Positions 53,533 through 63,011 of a DNA stretch of 64,000 nucleotides are shown in pieces. Each line of letters opens with the position of its first letter. The first letter of the stretch is position 1. The notes beneath the pieces were generated by a model, which was not told the DNA's origin, ran no database searches, and saw nothing but the letters and a program-made list of their open reading frames with translations. The position numbers were made by a program, and so were the translations under genes. The stretch is from Salinicola halimionae (GTDB lineage Bacteria; Pseudomonadota; Gammaproteobacteria; Pseudomonadales; Halomonadaceae). Where the stretch lies: assembly GCF_003206065.1 (NCBI RefSeq), contig NZ_PZJQ01000004.1, positions 133,554-197,553 on the forward strand, read 5' to 3'.

Positions 53533-54942
53533 GTGAAGCGTTCATTGCCGGTCAAGGCCTCCGCCACACTCTCGCTCTGCCTCTGTTTAGCCCTCCTGGG
53601 ATGCCAGAGCGTTGCCGATACACAAACGGCGCCGAGCGCTTCGGACGCGAATGCGAGCGAGGTTTCCGCGTCGCCCTCCGGCGCGGCTTCCAAGACGAAC
53701 CCGTCCGGAGCGAACTCATCCCAAACGACATCGTCCGGTTCCCAACCATCGAACCCGCCAGCGTCCAAGTCTGCAACGGCCGATGAGGGCGTTGAGGCCA
53801 GCTCGAACGTTTCTCGGGATGCCTCGAAGTTCAATGCCTGGGTTGACGATTTTCGCCAGCGTGCAGCCGCGGAGGGCATCGATCGGGCGACCTTGGCCGA
53901 GGCCTTCGATCGGGCGAGCTATCAGCCGCGGATTCTCGAGCTCGATCGATCCCAGCCGGAGTTCACTCGTCAGATCTGGAGTTATCTCGATACGGCCGTA
54001 TCGTCGACTCGCGTCTCCAATGGTCGCGAGCGTCTCGCTGCCAATCGCGCAACGGCAAATGAGGTCACGCAGCATTATGGCGTTCCCGGCGAAGTCATCG
54101 TCGCCATCTGGGGTATCGAGAGCAACTATGGCAGCAATTTCGGTGACTTCGAGACCATCGACGCGCTTTCCACGCTGGGTTTTGACGGTCGACGTCAATC
54201 ATTCGCGCGTGGCGAGCTGATGGCTGCGCTGAAGATTCTGCAAAACGGCGATATTGATCGCGACCGCATGCGCGGTTCCTGGGCCGGTGCCATGGGCCAT
54301 ACGCAGTTTATCCCGAGCAGTTTTCTGGCCTATGCGGTGGATGACGATGGCGACGGCCGACGCGATATCTGGGGCAGCATTCCCGATGTGATGGCATCGA
54401 CCGCCAACTACCTGGACGCTTCCGGCTGGCAGCGTGGTCAGCCTTGGGGCGTCGAGGTCACGCTACCGCACGACTTCGACTACTCGCAGACCGAGCTGTC
54501 GGTTCGTCATGCCACCCAAGCATGGCAGACCCAGGGCGTGAAGCGCCTGGACGGCAGTGCGCTTCCGAACTTCGAACAGGCCTCGGTGATCGCGCCTGCC
54601 GGCGCCAAGGGTCCGGCCTTTCTGGTCGGACACAATTTCCGCGTGATCATGCGCTACAACGCATCGACGAGTTACGCGCTGGCCGTCGCGACACTGTCGG
54701 ATCGATTGGCCGGGCGTCCGGGTATCCAGGGCGAATGGCCGCGGACCGAGCCGGCCCTGTCGCGAGATCGTATTCGTCGCATGCAGCAGGGCCTCAACGA
54801 TCACGGCTTCGAGGTCGGTACGCCGGACGGTCTGGTGGGCCCCAACACTCGCGCTGGACTGCGCGCCTATCAGCGCAGTATCGGCGTCGTTCCCGACGGC
54901 TATCCCACTCAGTCGCTCATTCAGCAGCTGATCGAGAGCTGA
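53533..54942 (+). CDS. lytic murein transglycosylase, MltB/SltB type, lipoprotein with peptidoglycan-binding domain
   Basis: 469 residues. A lipoprotein signal with lipobox LALLGC (Cys24) is followed by a Ser/Ala/Thr-rich linker of about 70 residues, then the SLT_2 domain from about 95 to 390 with the catalytic Glu in VIVAIWGIESNYGSNFG and GSWAGAMGHTQFIPSSFLAYA. The EF-hand-like DDDGDGRRDIW corresponds to the Ca site known in E. coli Slt35/MltB. A C-terminal peptidoglycan-binding domain about 405-465 has IRRMQQGLNDHGFEVGTPDGLVGPNTRAGL. Cleaves glycan strands with formation of 1,6-anhydroMurNAc. The start is GTG with AAGGAAG upstream. Confidence 0.93.
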   Translation: MKRSLPVKASATLSLCLCLALLGCQSVADTQTAPSASDANASEVSASPSGAASKTNPSGANSSQTTSSGSQPSNPPASKSATADEGVEASSNVSRDASKFNAWVDDFRQRAAAEGIDRATLAEAFDRASYQPRILELDRSQPEFTRQIWSYLDTAVSSTRVSNGRERLAANRATANEVTQHYGVPGEVIVAIWGIESNYGSNFGDFETIDALSTLGFDGRRQSFARGELMAALKILQNGDIDRDRMRGSWAGAMGHTQFIPSSFLAYAVDDDGDGRRDIWGSIPDVMASTANYLDASGWQRGQPWGVEVTLPHDFDYSQTELSVRHATQAWQTQGVKRLDGSALPNFEQASVIAPAGAKGPAFLVGHNFRVIMRYNASTSYALAVATLSDRLAGRPGIQGEWPRTEPALSRDRIRRMQQGLNDHGFEVGTPDGLVGPNTRAGLRAYQRSIGVVPDGYPTQSLIQQLIES

Positions 54943-54954
54943 CCGATGCTGCCG

Positions 54955-54996
54955 ACCCGGCGCCCGATCCATGGCGCCGGTCTGTTCTATTCATTC
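54955..54996 (+). terminator. terminator after the lytic transglycosylase gene
   Basis: ACCcGGCGCC (54955-54964) pairs with GGCGCCgGT (54973-54981), then a U-rich CTGTTCTATTCATTCT. A two-copy TCCATAACGA direct repeat follows further on (about 55032-55053) without known role. Confidence 0.6.
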
Positions 54997-55212
54997 TCCT
55001 GTCAGCCATCACGTTTTCAGACGCTGACACTATCCATAACGACCTCCATAACGATCCTCGGTCTTCGTCGGGCTCGTTCGCGCTGCGAATTGGCGCCGAT
55101 TTCAATGCCATTCCGGCCCTTCCCCTGGGCTCTTCGGCTGGCAGACTATGCGCGCGATTTCTAGAGGTGGCCCGCGATAACCAATCGGCTGCCTGGAACC
55201 TCCGAGGAAACC

Positions 55213-57468
55213 ATGGGCGTCCAGCGTTTCATTGCCAGCAATAGCCGCGAAGCCATGCGTCAAGTGAGATCGACGCTGGGGGATCAGGTATTGATTCTCT
55301 CCAACCGATCCGTCGAAGGCGGAGTCGAGATCATTGCCATGCCCGAGCAGGAGCATGAGCAGGCACTTTCCTCTCTCGACCCTTCGGCGGCGGAAGCCTC
55401 AGTGGCAGTGCCGGCCGCCGATCCCGCCATGGAGGCCCTGCAGGCGCTCAACCGACAGCTGCTCGACGATGTTCGCGCCATGTTGCGTGAGAGCACCGCA
55501 GCCGCGACATCCGGTACACCGACGTTGACTGCCGAATTGCGTCAGCATCTGATAGAGGCCGGGTTCAGCGCCACGCTTGCCGACGACGTCTTGCAGGATC
55601 CGCCTGAGGAATTGCGCGACGAAGCCCCTGAATCGCCCGCGGTGAAGGCTTGGCTGGTGCGTCAGTTGCGCTCGCGGCTGTCGTTGCTGGAGGACGAGGA
55701 CGCCTTGTTCGAAGCCGGTGGCGTGTTTGCACTGGTCGGGCCCACCGGCGTCGGCAAGACCACCACGACGGCCAAGCTGGCGTCACGCTATGTGATGCGT
55801 CACGGTCCCAAGGATGTCGCGTTGGTGACGACGGACAGTTACCGGATCGGCGCTGCCGAACAGCTGCGCATCTATGCGCGGCTGCTGGGCACGGAAGTCC
55901 ACGCGCTGGAAGCCGACGGTGATCTCGGCGATCTGCTGACGCGTCTGACCCAGCCGCGCCGCGCCTTGCTGTCGCGCAGTTCGGGGAAAAAGCTGACGGT
56001 GATCGACACCGTCGGCATGAGCCAGCGCGATCAGCGTCTGATGGGCGAGATCGCGCGGCTGGGCAGCGGCCCGTCAACGGTCCGGCGAGTGCTGGTGCTC
56101 AATGCGGCCAGTCATGGCGATACCCTGGCGCAGGTCATCGAGGCCTGGCAGCAGGCGTCGATGGAGGCGGGAGAGCCGCTGTGGGGCTGCATTCTGACCA
56201 AGCTCGATGAAGCGGCCCGCCTGGGTAGCGTGCTGGACGTGGTCATGCGTCACCGGCTCAAGCTCTGCTACGTCTCGCGTGGGCAACGAGTGCCGGAAGA
56301 TCTCGAGCGCGCGGATGCCGAGACGTTGCTGCATGAAGCGCTATCGCTGGCGGGGGAGTCCGCGTTTTCCGGCGATCCGGCTGGGCGCGAATTACTTCCA
56401 CAGCAGGCACGACAGCAGGCGCTATCGCGAGGCGTGCTGCGCCAGAGCGATGCCCTGGCGGCGACTCTCGATACCTTGAGACAGCACAATCTGGGCATGA
56501 CGCTGCTGGAGCAAATCTGGCAACGGGCTAAACGCCCCGACGTCGCCCCCGACAAGTTCGCCCAATTGATGGCTGACGCTACTCAGCAGGGCCTGCTGAC
56601 GGCGGCCGACGCTCCACATGCGCTTTACTGGTCGAAGACCTCCACCGTCAGTGGTATCGAACGGGCCATGCCGCTGATCTCGCTGAACCATCAGGGCATG
56701 CCGCAGCCGTTGAGCTGGCCGCGACATCGGTTACCCGCGGGTCATGTCGAACAGCTGCGCTGGGCCGACAGGCTGGGGGCCGGTTGGCACCTGATGATGC
56801 AGCTTCCGGCGGTTGTTGACCTCGAACGCTTCGACGCCGCCGGTCGCGGCTGGCTGGCAGTGGTGACTGGCGCTCGCCGCATTCGCCACGCTGGCGAATG
56901 GTTGACATTGTCTCAGGCGATGGCGCTCGGTGAGACCGTCGAACCGCAACCCGTTCGCCATCAGGGGCGCACCGCCAGCCTCCTCCTGACGCGTCTGGAG
57001 ACAAGTGTCAGTCAACGCCGGCAGGATTCGCACGGGTTGCCCGTAGTCGCCTGGTATGGCGAGATCCGGGATGTCGATGATGGCCGTCGACTCGCGCGGC
57101 GCTATTGGTTGAGCAGCAGCCAGACGGGGCTCGATATGGCTTCGCGTCTGCCCCAGGCCGTGGTTGCGGAAGCGTTGCCCGGGCTGGCTCGACAGGCTGA
57201 TCGACTGATGGGGGAGCGGGGTCTGATGGAGGATCGGGAGCAGCGTTGGCATCTGGCTTCGATGCTGGCCGCGATGGCGTTGCGGTTGGGCGCGGAAGAC
57301 GCCGCCTGGGCGATGGATGTCCGCGCGCGTCTGTCCGGCATTGCACAGCGCCGCTGTGGGCGTCGGCCCAAGGCGCTGCTGGAAGCATTGATGGATACCT
57401 TGAGTGCCCATGATGCGCTGACCCAGGCGGGAGTCGTCGCGTCTCCCGGTCGAACGGTTGCGGCGTGA
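55213..57468 (+). CDS. flhF: FlhF-type SRP GTPase with an unrecognised long C-terminal region
   Basis: 751 residues. Start MGVQRFIASNSREAMRQVR is FlhF. N domain and linker to about 165; the NG GTPase has P-loop GPTGVGKTT (176-184), TTDSYRIGAAEQLRIYARLLG, IDTVGMSQRD (264-273) and LTKLDEAARLGSVLDV (328-343). FlhF sets flagellar place and number at the pole. Usual length is about 400-500 residues; here about 370 further residues (380-751) follow, with a Trp/Gly-rich part (RLGAGWHLMMQLPAVVDLE, AAGRGWLAVVTGARRIRH) and an Arg-rich end. I do not recognise this region. No flagellar gene is visible nearby; neighbours are a lytic transglycosylase and rsmE. GAGGAAA sets the start. Confidence 0.85.
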   Translation: MGVQRFIASNSREAMRQVRSTLGDQVLILSNRSVEGGVEIIAMPEQEHEQALSSLDPSAAEASVAVPAADPAMEALQALNRQLLDDVRAMLRESTAAATSGTPTLTAELRQHLIEAGFSATLADDVLQDPPEELRDEAPESPAVKAWLVRQLRSRLSLLEDEDALFEAGGVFALVGPTGVGKTTTTAKLASRYVMRHGPKDVALVTTDSYRIGAAEQLRIYARLLGTEVHALEADGDLGDLLTRLTQPRRALLSRSSGKKLTVIDTVGMSQRDQRLMGEIARLGSGPSTVRRVLVLNAASHGDTLAQVIEAWQQASMEAGEPLWGCILTKLDEAARLGSVLDVVMRHRLKLCYVSRGQRVPEDLERADAETLLHEALSLAGESAFSGDPAGRELLPQQARQQALSRGVLRQSDALAATLDTLRQHNLGMTLLEQIWQRAKRPDVAPDKFAQLMADATQQGLLTAADAPHALYWSKTSTVSGIERAMPLISLNHQGMPQPLSWPRHRLPAGHVEQLRWADRLGAGWHLMMQLPAVVDLERFDAAGRGWLAVVTGARRIRHAGEWLTLSQAMALGETVEPQPVRHQGRTASLLLTRLETSVSQRRQDSHGLPVVAWYGEIRDVDDGRRLARRYWLSSSQTGLDMASRLPQAVVAEALPGLARQADRLMGERGLMEDREQRWHLASMLAAMALRLGAEDAAWAMDVRARLSGIAQRRCGRRPKALLEALMDTLSAHDALTQAGVVASPGRTVAA

Positions 57469-57941
57469 CCGATCAGGCCGCGGGGCTACGTGTCTGGGCG
57501 GAGTGCGCCGACTCCTTGATGCTGGGCGTGATCGGCGAGCCGGGGGAGGACCTGCTGATGCGAGCCCTGGTGCAACTCCCTTCCATCGAGAACCGGCGTT
57601 GGCAAGCGGTACGGGGCACCCCTGCGTCGGCGGTGACTGGTTGGATGCTCTGGGTCGACACGGCTGGGGTCGATGCGGCCGATCTCTATCGCTGCGTCAA
57701 GCGCGCCCTGATGTCCCTCGCTGCGTCGCCGGCTTCCGCCAACCCCTTGCCGCTGTTGCTCTGGCTTCACGATGCCTGCGATCGACGCATCCATCCGCTG
57801 TTGGATTCGCCGACAGCACGCCAGCTCGACAATCTGAGCGCGGCCCTCAAGCGCTTTCTGAACGTCGAGCTGACGCGCGATCCCGCCGACTGGCAGCGTC
57901 GTCTGCGCGTCACGGGTCGGTTATCGGCCGCGAGTGGTTAG
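57465..57941 (+). CDS. unknown protein translationally coupled to flhF
   Basis: 158 residues, GTG start at 57465 overlapping the flhF stop by four bases (GTGA), so it is almost certainly translated with FlhF. No signal peptide or membrane segment. Visible blocks: LMLGVIGEPGEDLLMRAL, VTGWMLWVDTAGVDAADLYR and NPLPLLLWLHDACDRRIHPLL, i.e. an alternating strand/helix pattern. No P-loop, so it is not FlhG/FleN. Not recognised. Coupling suggests a partner of the FlhF C-terminal region. Confidence 0.78.
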   Translation: MTDQAAGLRVWAECADSLMLGVIGEPGEDLLMRALVQLPSIENRRWQAVRGTPASAVTGWMLWVDTAGVDAADLYRCVKRALMSLAASPASANPLPLLLWLHDACDRRIHPLLDSPTARQLDNLSAALKRFLNVELTRDPADWQRRLRVTGRLSAASG

Positions 57942-58022
57942 GGCGACTAACCGGCGTCCGGTGCATTTGCCCTTCGTCCGGTCTGTCGGTTACTGCTTGC
58001 CCGACCCTGGCAGGTCATCGAC

Positions 58023-58733
58023 TCAAAACAGTCGAGACAGCAACGCCGTAACGGCGGTCTCCACTCGTAGAATGCGTTCTCCCAGATGAATGCCTTCGAA
58101 GCCCAGTTCGAGAAATTTTTCGACCTCGTAATCGACGAAGCCACCCTCAGGCCCGATGGCCAGTAGCGTCGGATCGCTGATCCCGCGCGGGCATTCCTGA
58201 CTCCGGCCGGGATGCGCCAGCAGGCCGCGCTGGCCCTCGAGCAGGGCCGGCAATCGATCTTCCACGAACGGTTTGAAACGGTTTTCCAGCGTGATCTCCG
58301 GCAGCCGGGTATCGCGAGCCTGTTCCAGCCCCAGCAGGAGATGCTGGCGGATCTTTTCCGGCTTCAGCTCGGGAGATTGCCAATAGCTCTTCTCGACGCG
58401 GCGAGTGTGCATCAGCGTCACGCGCTTGACCCCCAGTGCCGAGACGTGCTCCAACGTTCGGGCCAGCATGCGCGGCCGCGGCAGCGCCAGCAGCAGGTGA
58501 ACCGGCAGTGGCACTGGAGGCTCGCGGTCGAGAACGATCCGGAATTTTGCTTCGGTATCGCTCAACGAGAGCAATTCGCCACGCCCCATCAGGCCTTCGA
58601 GGGCGCCCACGGTCAGTGTATCGCCGGGTTCGGCGCGATGTACTTCGCGAAGATGATGCAGGCGGCGCGGATCGCGGATGGTGGCGTGAGTGTCGTTCTC
58701 CCACTCTTCGGGTTGCAGCAGAATCAAGTTCAT
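58023..58733 (-). CDS. rsmE: 16S rRNA (uracil-1498-N3)-methyltransferase RsmE
   Basis: 236 residues. An N-terminal PUA-like part (HHLREVHRAEPGDTLTVG) precedes the knotted SPOUT domain with ALPRPRMLARTLEHVSALGVKRV, LGLEQARDTRLPEI, TLLAIGPEGGFVDYEVEKF and LGERILRVETAVTALL. Motifs and length are normal. The open frame extends 37 codons upstream; homology starts at MNLILLQPEEW (58733). Divergent from purD. Confidence 0.94.
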   Translation of the reverse strand: MNLILLQPEEWENDTHATIRDPRRLHHLREVHRAEPGDTLTVGALEGLMGRGELLSLSDTEAKFRIVLDREPPVPLPVHLLLALPRPRMLARTLEHVSALGVKRVTLMHTRRVEKSYWQSPELKPEKIRQHLLLGLEQARDTRLPEITLENRFKPFVEDRLPALLEGQRGLLAHPGRSQECPRGISDPTLLAIGPEGGFVDYEVEKFLELGFEGIHLGERILRVETAVTALLSRLF

Positions 58734-58870
58734 GGGCGGGGTTCGAGGCGTCGTGAAAAGGGTTCGAGCAGGCGGCCATTCTGCCCGAAGGGGCGGACCC
58801 TGAACACAGCGGCGAGCGGAACACCTTTCTGACATAATGCCCACTTTACTCTTTCAGACAGACTCTACTC

Positions 58871-58893
58871 ATACGTACGCTTCTCGTACGTAT
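58871..58893. promoter_or_regulatory. perfect 9-bp inverted repeat upstream of purD
   Basis: ATACGTACG (58871-58879) and CGTACGTAT (58885-58893) separated by CTTCT. It lies 44 bases before the purD start. A possible extended -10 TGACATAAT is at 58830-58838, so the repeat would be within the leader. Not the E. coli PurR consensus. Confidence 0.55.
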
Positions 58894-58936
58894 CCTCACA
58901 CACAGCCAGCCAAGGCTCGGCACAAGAAGGCTAGCG

Positions 58937-60232
58937 ATGAAGGTTTTGATCATTGGTGGAGGCGGACGCGAGCATGCGCTGGCGTGGAAAGCGGCACAAT
59001 CGTCGCAGGTCGAGACGGTTTTCGTGGCGCCGGGCAATGCCGGTACCGCGCGCGAATCCAAGCTGACCAACGTTGCCATCGACGTCATGGATAGCGAGGG
59101 GCTTATCGCCTTTGCTCGCGACAACGCCGTCGAACTGACGATTGTCGGGCCGGAAGCGCCTCTCGTGGCCGGCATCGTCGATGCCTTTCAGGCAGCGGGG
59201 CTGGCCGTTTTCGGTCCCCGCGAGGGTGCTGCGCAGCTCGAAGGTTCCAAGGCATTTACCAAGGACTTCCTGGCCCGGCACTCGATCCCTTCCGCCGATT
59301 ATCAGACCTTCAGCAATGTCACGCCGGCACTCGCCTATCTCGAGCGGATGGGCGCACCGATCGTGATCAAGGCCGACGGACTGGCGGCAGGCAAGGGTGT
59401 CGTCGTGGCGATGACCGAAGTCGAGGCCGAAGCGGCGATTCGCGACATGCTCGAAGACAATGCCTTCGGTGACGCCGGCGCACGGGTCGTCATCGAAGAG
59501 TTTCTCGATGGCGAGGAGGCGAGCTTCATCGTCATGGTCGATGGCGAGCACGTGCTGCCGATGGCGACCAGCCAGGATCACAAGCGCGCCGGTGATGGCG
59601 ATACCGGCCCCAACACTGGCGGCATGGGCGCGTATTCGCCGGCGCCGGTGGTCACCGCGAGCGTCCATCAACGCATCATGGATGAGGTGATCCTGCCCAC
59701 TGTTCGTGGCATGGCCGCCGAAGGGCATCCCTACACCGGTTTCCTTTACGCCGGGTTGATGATCGATGCCGACGGCGCGCCGAAGGTGATCGAATACAAT
59801 TGCCGTTTCGGCGATCCGGAAACCCAGCCGATTCTGATGCGGTTGAAAAGCGATCTGGTGGCACTTTGTCAGGCCGCACTCGATCGGCGTCTCGATCAGG
59901 TCGAGTGTGAGTGGGATTCACGTGCCGCCGTCGGCGTGGTGCTGGCAGCTGAGGGATACCCCGGCAGCTATCGCAAGGGCGACGAGATCACCGGGCTCGA
60001 CGCGGCGGATGCCACCGGTTGCAAGGTGTTTCATGCCGGAACCCAAGTCAGCGACGATGGTCGCGTCGTCACCAGCGGCGGCCGCGTGCTATGTGTGACC
60101 GCTCTCGGCGAGACGGTTGGCGCGGCGACGGCGCAGGCCTATGCCGGTGTCGATATCGTTCGCTGGCCTGGCGCCGAATATCGCCGGGATATCGCTTATC
60201 GCGCGATCGCCAGAGAGCGTCAGTCGTCCTGA
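58937..60232 (+). CDS. purD: phosphoribosylamine-glycine ligase
   Basis: 431-residue ATP-grasp enzyme, second step of de novo purine synthesis (GAR synthetase). Blocks: MKVLIIGGGGREHALAWKA, VGPEAPLVAGIVDAF, IKADGLAAGKGVVVAMT, TSQDHKRAGDGDTGPNTGGMGAYSPAP and EYNCRFGDPETQPILMRL with metal ligands. Length is normal. AAGAAGG before the ATG. Here purD is not preceded by purH. Followed 168 bases later by prkB. Confidence 0.96.
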   Translation: MKVLIIGGGGREHALAWKAAQSSQVETVFVAPGNAGTARESKLTNVAIDVMDSEGLIAFARDNAVELTIVGPEAPLVAGIVDAFQAAGLAVFGPREGAAQLEGSKAFTKDFLARHSIPSADYQTFSNVTPALAYLERMGAPIVIKADGLAAGKGVVVAMTEVEAEAAIRDMLEDNAFGDAGARVVIEEFLDGEEASFIVMVDGEHVLPMATSQDHKRAGDGDTGPNTGGMGAYSPAPVVTASVHQRIMDEVILPTVRGMAAEGHPYTGFLYAGLMIDADGAPKVIEYNCRFGDPETQPILMRLKSDLVALCQAALDRRLDQVECEWDSRAAVGVVLAAEGYPGSYRKGDEITGLDAADATGCKVFHAGTQVSDDGRVVTSGGRVLCVTALGETVGAATAQAYAGVDIVRWPGAEYRRDIAYRAIARERQSS

Positions 60233-60400
60233 GACGTCGAACGTCCCGAAGAAGCCGGTCGTCTTGAAAACTAAGACGTCCTCGAAGATCAAGGAAAGCC
60301 GCCATGCCGCGAGTGACGCGTCAGCTAACATCCGCACCACGGTTCGAGCCTAAGAGCGGCCACGGGATTTCGTCGAATCCTGTCGCGAGGGAGACCGGGC

Positions 60401-61273
60401 ATGTCGCGTGAATTTCCGATCATCGCGGTGACCGGCTCCTCGGGGGCAGGTACCACCACGGTCAAGCGAACCTTCGAGCGAATGTTCGCGCGTGAGGACG
60501 TGCACGCCGCGTTCATCGACGGTGATGCCTTCCACCGCTATTCGCGGGCGGAGCTGGCGCAGATTCTGCAGACCGAACCGGAACGCAAGGCCGAGCTCTC
60601 GCACTTTTCGGTCAACGCGAATCTGCTCGATCAGCTCGACGGACTGTTTCAGGAGTATGGCGAGAACGGCAAGGGAACCTATCGCCACTACATCCATGCC
60701 GAAGACAAGCGCATGATCGAAGCGGGTTGGCAGGTCGGGACCTTTACCGACTGGCAGCCGATTCCCAGCGGCACGGATCTGATGCTCTACGAAGGGCTTC
60801 ATGGCGGGCTGGTGACCCATGAGGTCGATATTGCCAGGCACGTCGACATGCTGATCGGCGTGGCGCCGACCATCAATCTCGAATGGCTGCAGAAGATCGA
60901 TCGCGATACCAAGCTGCGCGGCTATTCTCAGGAAGCGGTCATCGATACCATTCTGGGCCGCATGCACGATTACGTGCGTTATATCCAGCCTCAGCTATCG
61001 CGAACGCACATCAATTTCCAGCGTGTGCCGACGGTCGATACCTCGAATCCGTTCGAGCTACAGGATGTGCCCAACGACGGAGAGTCATTCGTGGTGATTC
61101 GTTTTCGGGACCCAGCGGCCGTCGACTTTCCTTATCTGGTCACCATGATTCATGATGCCTTCATGAGCCGCCCCAACACGCTGGTCGTGCCAGGCGCACG
61201 GCTGTCGCTGGCGATGGATCTGATCCTCGCGCCCCAGGTGCGCCAACTGCTGGCTCAGCGGCGCTTTCGCTGA
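60401..61273 (+). CDS. prkB: phosphoribulokinase, PrkB type
   Basis: 290 residues. P-loop [18 protein letters not shown] near the start, [31 protein letters not shown] and [28 protein letters not shown] (Walker B) define class-I phosphoribulokinase, which phosphorylates ribulose-5-phosphate. Such PrkB genes occur in gammaproteobacteria that have no RuBisCO, and none is visible here, so its role is uncertain. GGGAG ten bases upstream of the ATG. Probably one unit with the HIT gene and coq7. Confidence 0.92.
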   Translation: MSREFPIIAVTGSSGAGTTTVKRTFERMFAREDVHAAFIDGDAFHRYSRAELAQILQTEPERKAELSHFSVNANLLDQLDGLFQEYGENGKGTYRHYIHAEDKRMIEAGWQVGTFTDWQPIPSGTDLMLYEGLHGGLVTHEVDIARHVDMLIGVAPTINLEWLQKIDRDTKLRGYSQEAVIDTILGRMHDYVRYIQPQLSRTHINFQRVPTVDTSNPFELQDVPNDGESFVVIRFRDPAAVDFPYLVTMIHDAFMSRPNTLVVPGARLSLAMDLILAPQVRQLLAQRRFR

Positions 61274-61320
61274 GGTCCAGCCGCCGATACCGGCGAATCA
61301 TCTCGAACTCAGGAGTTTTC

Positions 61321-61665
61321 ATGGAGCCGACACTCTTCAGCAAGATCATCGATCGCGAAATAGCCGCGGATATCGTCTATGAAGACGCCGATGTGCTGGC
61401 GTTCAACGACATCAATCCGCAGGCGCCTACACATATTCTGATCATCCCCAAGAAACCGATCGCCACTCTCAATGACATCGAGGAAAACGATCTGGCGCTG
61501 GTCGGGCGGCTACAGTACACCGCGGCCAGGCTGGCCAAGCAGCTCGGATTCGCCGAAGACGGTTATCGAGTGGTGATGAACTGCAACGAAGCGGGCGGTC
61601 AGTCGGTCTATCATATCCACATGCATCTGCTGGGTGGCCGTTCGATGCAATGGCCGCCGGGCTGA
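61321..61665 (+). CDS. hinT: HIT-family nucleotide-binding protein (HinT)
   Basis: 114 residues with the histidine-triad motif [13 protein letters not shown], catalytic middle His, and the N-terminal [17 protein letters not shown] and [15 protein letters not shown]. Hydrolyses purine-nucleotide phosphoramidates such as AMP-lysine; function in the cell remains general. AGGAG upstream. 47 bases after prkB. Confidence 0.95.
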   Translation: MEPTLFSKIIDREIAADIVYEDADVLAFNDINPQAPTHILIIPKKPIATLNDIEENDLALVGRLQYTAARLAKQLGFAEDGYRVVMNCNEAGGQSVYHIHMHLLGGRSMQWPPG

Positions 61666-61750
61666 ATGAAGACGCGCTTGAGGCGCATCTTCTACCCGTT
61701 CGCCGACAGTGACCGACCTTGTTCAGCTGCTAGATTGCCAGGAGGCATCG

Positions 61751-62392
61751 ATGACTCGCCAGATTTCTCGCGCCGATAATCTGATTCACCAGTTCGATAC
61801 CGTGCTGCGCACGCTAGTGCCCAAGGCCGCCCAGCCGAGTCGACCCTCGCCGGCCAACGTCCAGCCCGAAAGCGCCCTGGACGAGGAGCAGCGTCATCAG
61901 GTCGCGGGGTTGATGCGCATCAATCATACTGGCGAGGTGTGTGCCCAGGCGCTCTATCAGGGCCAGGGATTGACGGCCAGGCTGACCGAGACTCGTAAGC
62001 GCATGGAAGAGGCGGCTGCGGAGGAGATCGATCATCTGGCGTGGTGCGATCAGCGTCTGCAGGAGCTCGATAGTCGCACCAGCTATCTCAACCCGGCGTT
62101 CTACGCCGCCTCTTTCGGGCTGGGCGCATTGGCCGGTGCCATTGGCGATCGAGTGAGTCTCGGCTTCGTCGCGGCGACGGAGGAGCAGGTCGGGCGGCAC
62201 CTCGAAGCTCATCTGCGTAAATTGCCGATCGACGACAAGCGCTCGCGAGCGGTGCTGGAACAGATGCGCATCGACGAAGCGCAGCATGAGCTTTCGGCGC
62301 TCGAGTCCGGTGGCCAGCGCTTTCCGTTGCCGCTGAAATGGGGCATGCGGCTGGTGTCGAAGGTCATGACGACGAGCGTCTATCGAATCTGA
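61751..62392 (+). CDS. coq7: demethoxyubiquinone hydroxylase Coq7
   Basis: 213 residues. Di-iron carboxylate enzyme of ubiquinone synthesis. The two E-x2-H-type repeats are visible: [52 protein letters not shown] and [17 protein letters not shown]. All Glu/His ligands of a Coq7 fold are present. AGGAGG with a five-base gap sets the start; 14 upstream codons are not homologous. Last gene before a bidirectional terminator. Confidence 0.95.
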   Translation: MTRQISRADNLIHQFDTVLRTLVPKAAQPSRPSPANVQPESALDEEQRHQVAGLMRINHTGEVCAQALYQGQGLTARLTETRKRMEEAAAEEIDHLAWCDQRLQELDSRTSYLNPAFYAASFGLGALAGAIGDRVSLGFVAATEEQVGRHLEAHLRKLPIDDKRSRAVLEQMRIDEAQHELSALESGGQRFPLPLKWGMRLVSKVMTTSVYRI

Positions 62393-62407
62393 CGTTCGTC
62401 TTTCTGA

Positions 62408-62445
62408 AAACGCAAAAGCCAGCGACGTCGCTGGCTTTTGCGTTT
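62408..62445. terminator. bidirectional terminator between coq7 and the OsmC gene
   Basis: A perfect 19-bp palindrome centred at 62426/62427 (AAACGCAAAAGCCAGCGAC and its complement), A-rich on one side and T-rich on the other, suits both converging genes. Confidence 0.92.
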
Positions 62446-62480
62446 GGGGAGAACGCGATCCGGCGTCGCGCGGGCCGATC

Positions 62481-62900
62481 TCAGCCTTCGACGATCTCGT
62501 AATCGTGAGTGATCTCGACGCCACCCTTGGCCAGCATCAGCGAGGCGCTGCAGTACTTCTCGGCGGAGAGGTCGACGGCGCGCTTGACCACGGCGTCCTT
62601 CAGCCCCTTGCCGGTAACGACGAAGTGAACGTGGATCTTGGTGAATACGCTGGGCGTGCCGTCGAAGCGTTCGGCTTCCAGGGTGGCGACGCAATCGGTG
62701 ACGTCGGCGCGTGCCTTCTCGAGAATCTGAATGACATCGAACGAGGTGCAGCCGCCCAGCCCCATCAACACCATTTCCATGGGACGCGGGCCGGTGTTGC
62801 GACCGCCATCGTTGGGATTGCCGTCGATGACGACGCTATGGCCGCTGCCGGATTCGGTGACGAATTGGCGACCGTCGGTCCATTTGACTGTGGCTTTCAT
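62481..62900 (-). CDS. OsmC-family protein, YhfA-like
   Basis: 139 residues. Active-site pattern RPMEMVLMGLGGCTSFDVIQIL with one conserved Cys and a second Cys in VDLSAEKYCSASLMLAKGG, as in thiol-dependent peroxidases of the OsmC/Ohr fold. Arg and Glu near residues 39-42 match family catalytic positions. Closest to YhfA, whose substrate is not known. Ends next to the bidirectional terminator. Confidence 0.9.
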   Translation of the reverse strand: MKATVKWTDGRQFVTESGSGHSVVIDGNPNDGGRNTGPRPMEMVLMGLGGCTSFDVIQILEKARADVTDCVATLEAERFDGTPSVFTKIHVHFVVTGKGLKDAVVKRAVDLSAEKYCSASLMLAKGGVEITHDYEIVEG

Positions 62901-63011
62901 GACGAGGGTTCCTTGCTGTGGAATTCGGTGTCGAATCGCGTATCGAATCGTTCGTGGGTCGATGACGGCAGGATAACATTCCCGCCAATCGGCTGTTCTA
63001 TCTGGGCAACA

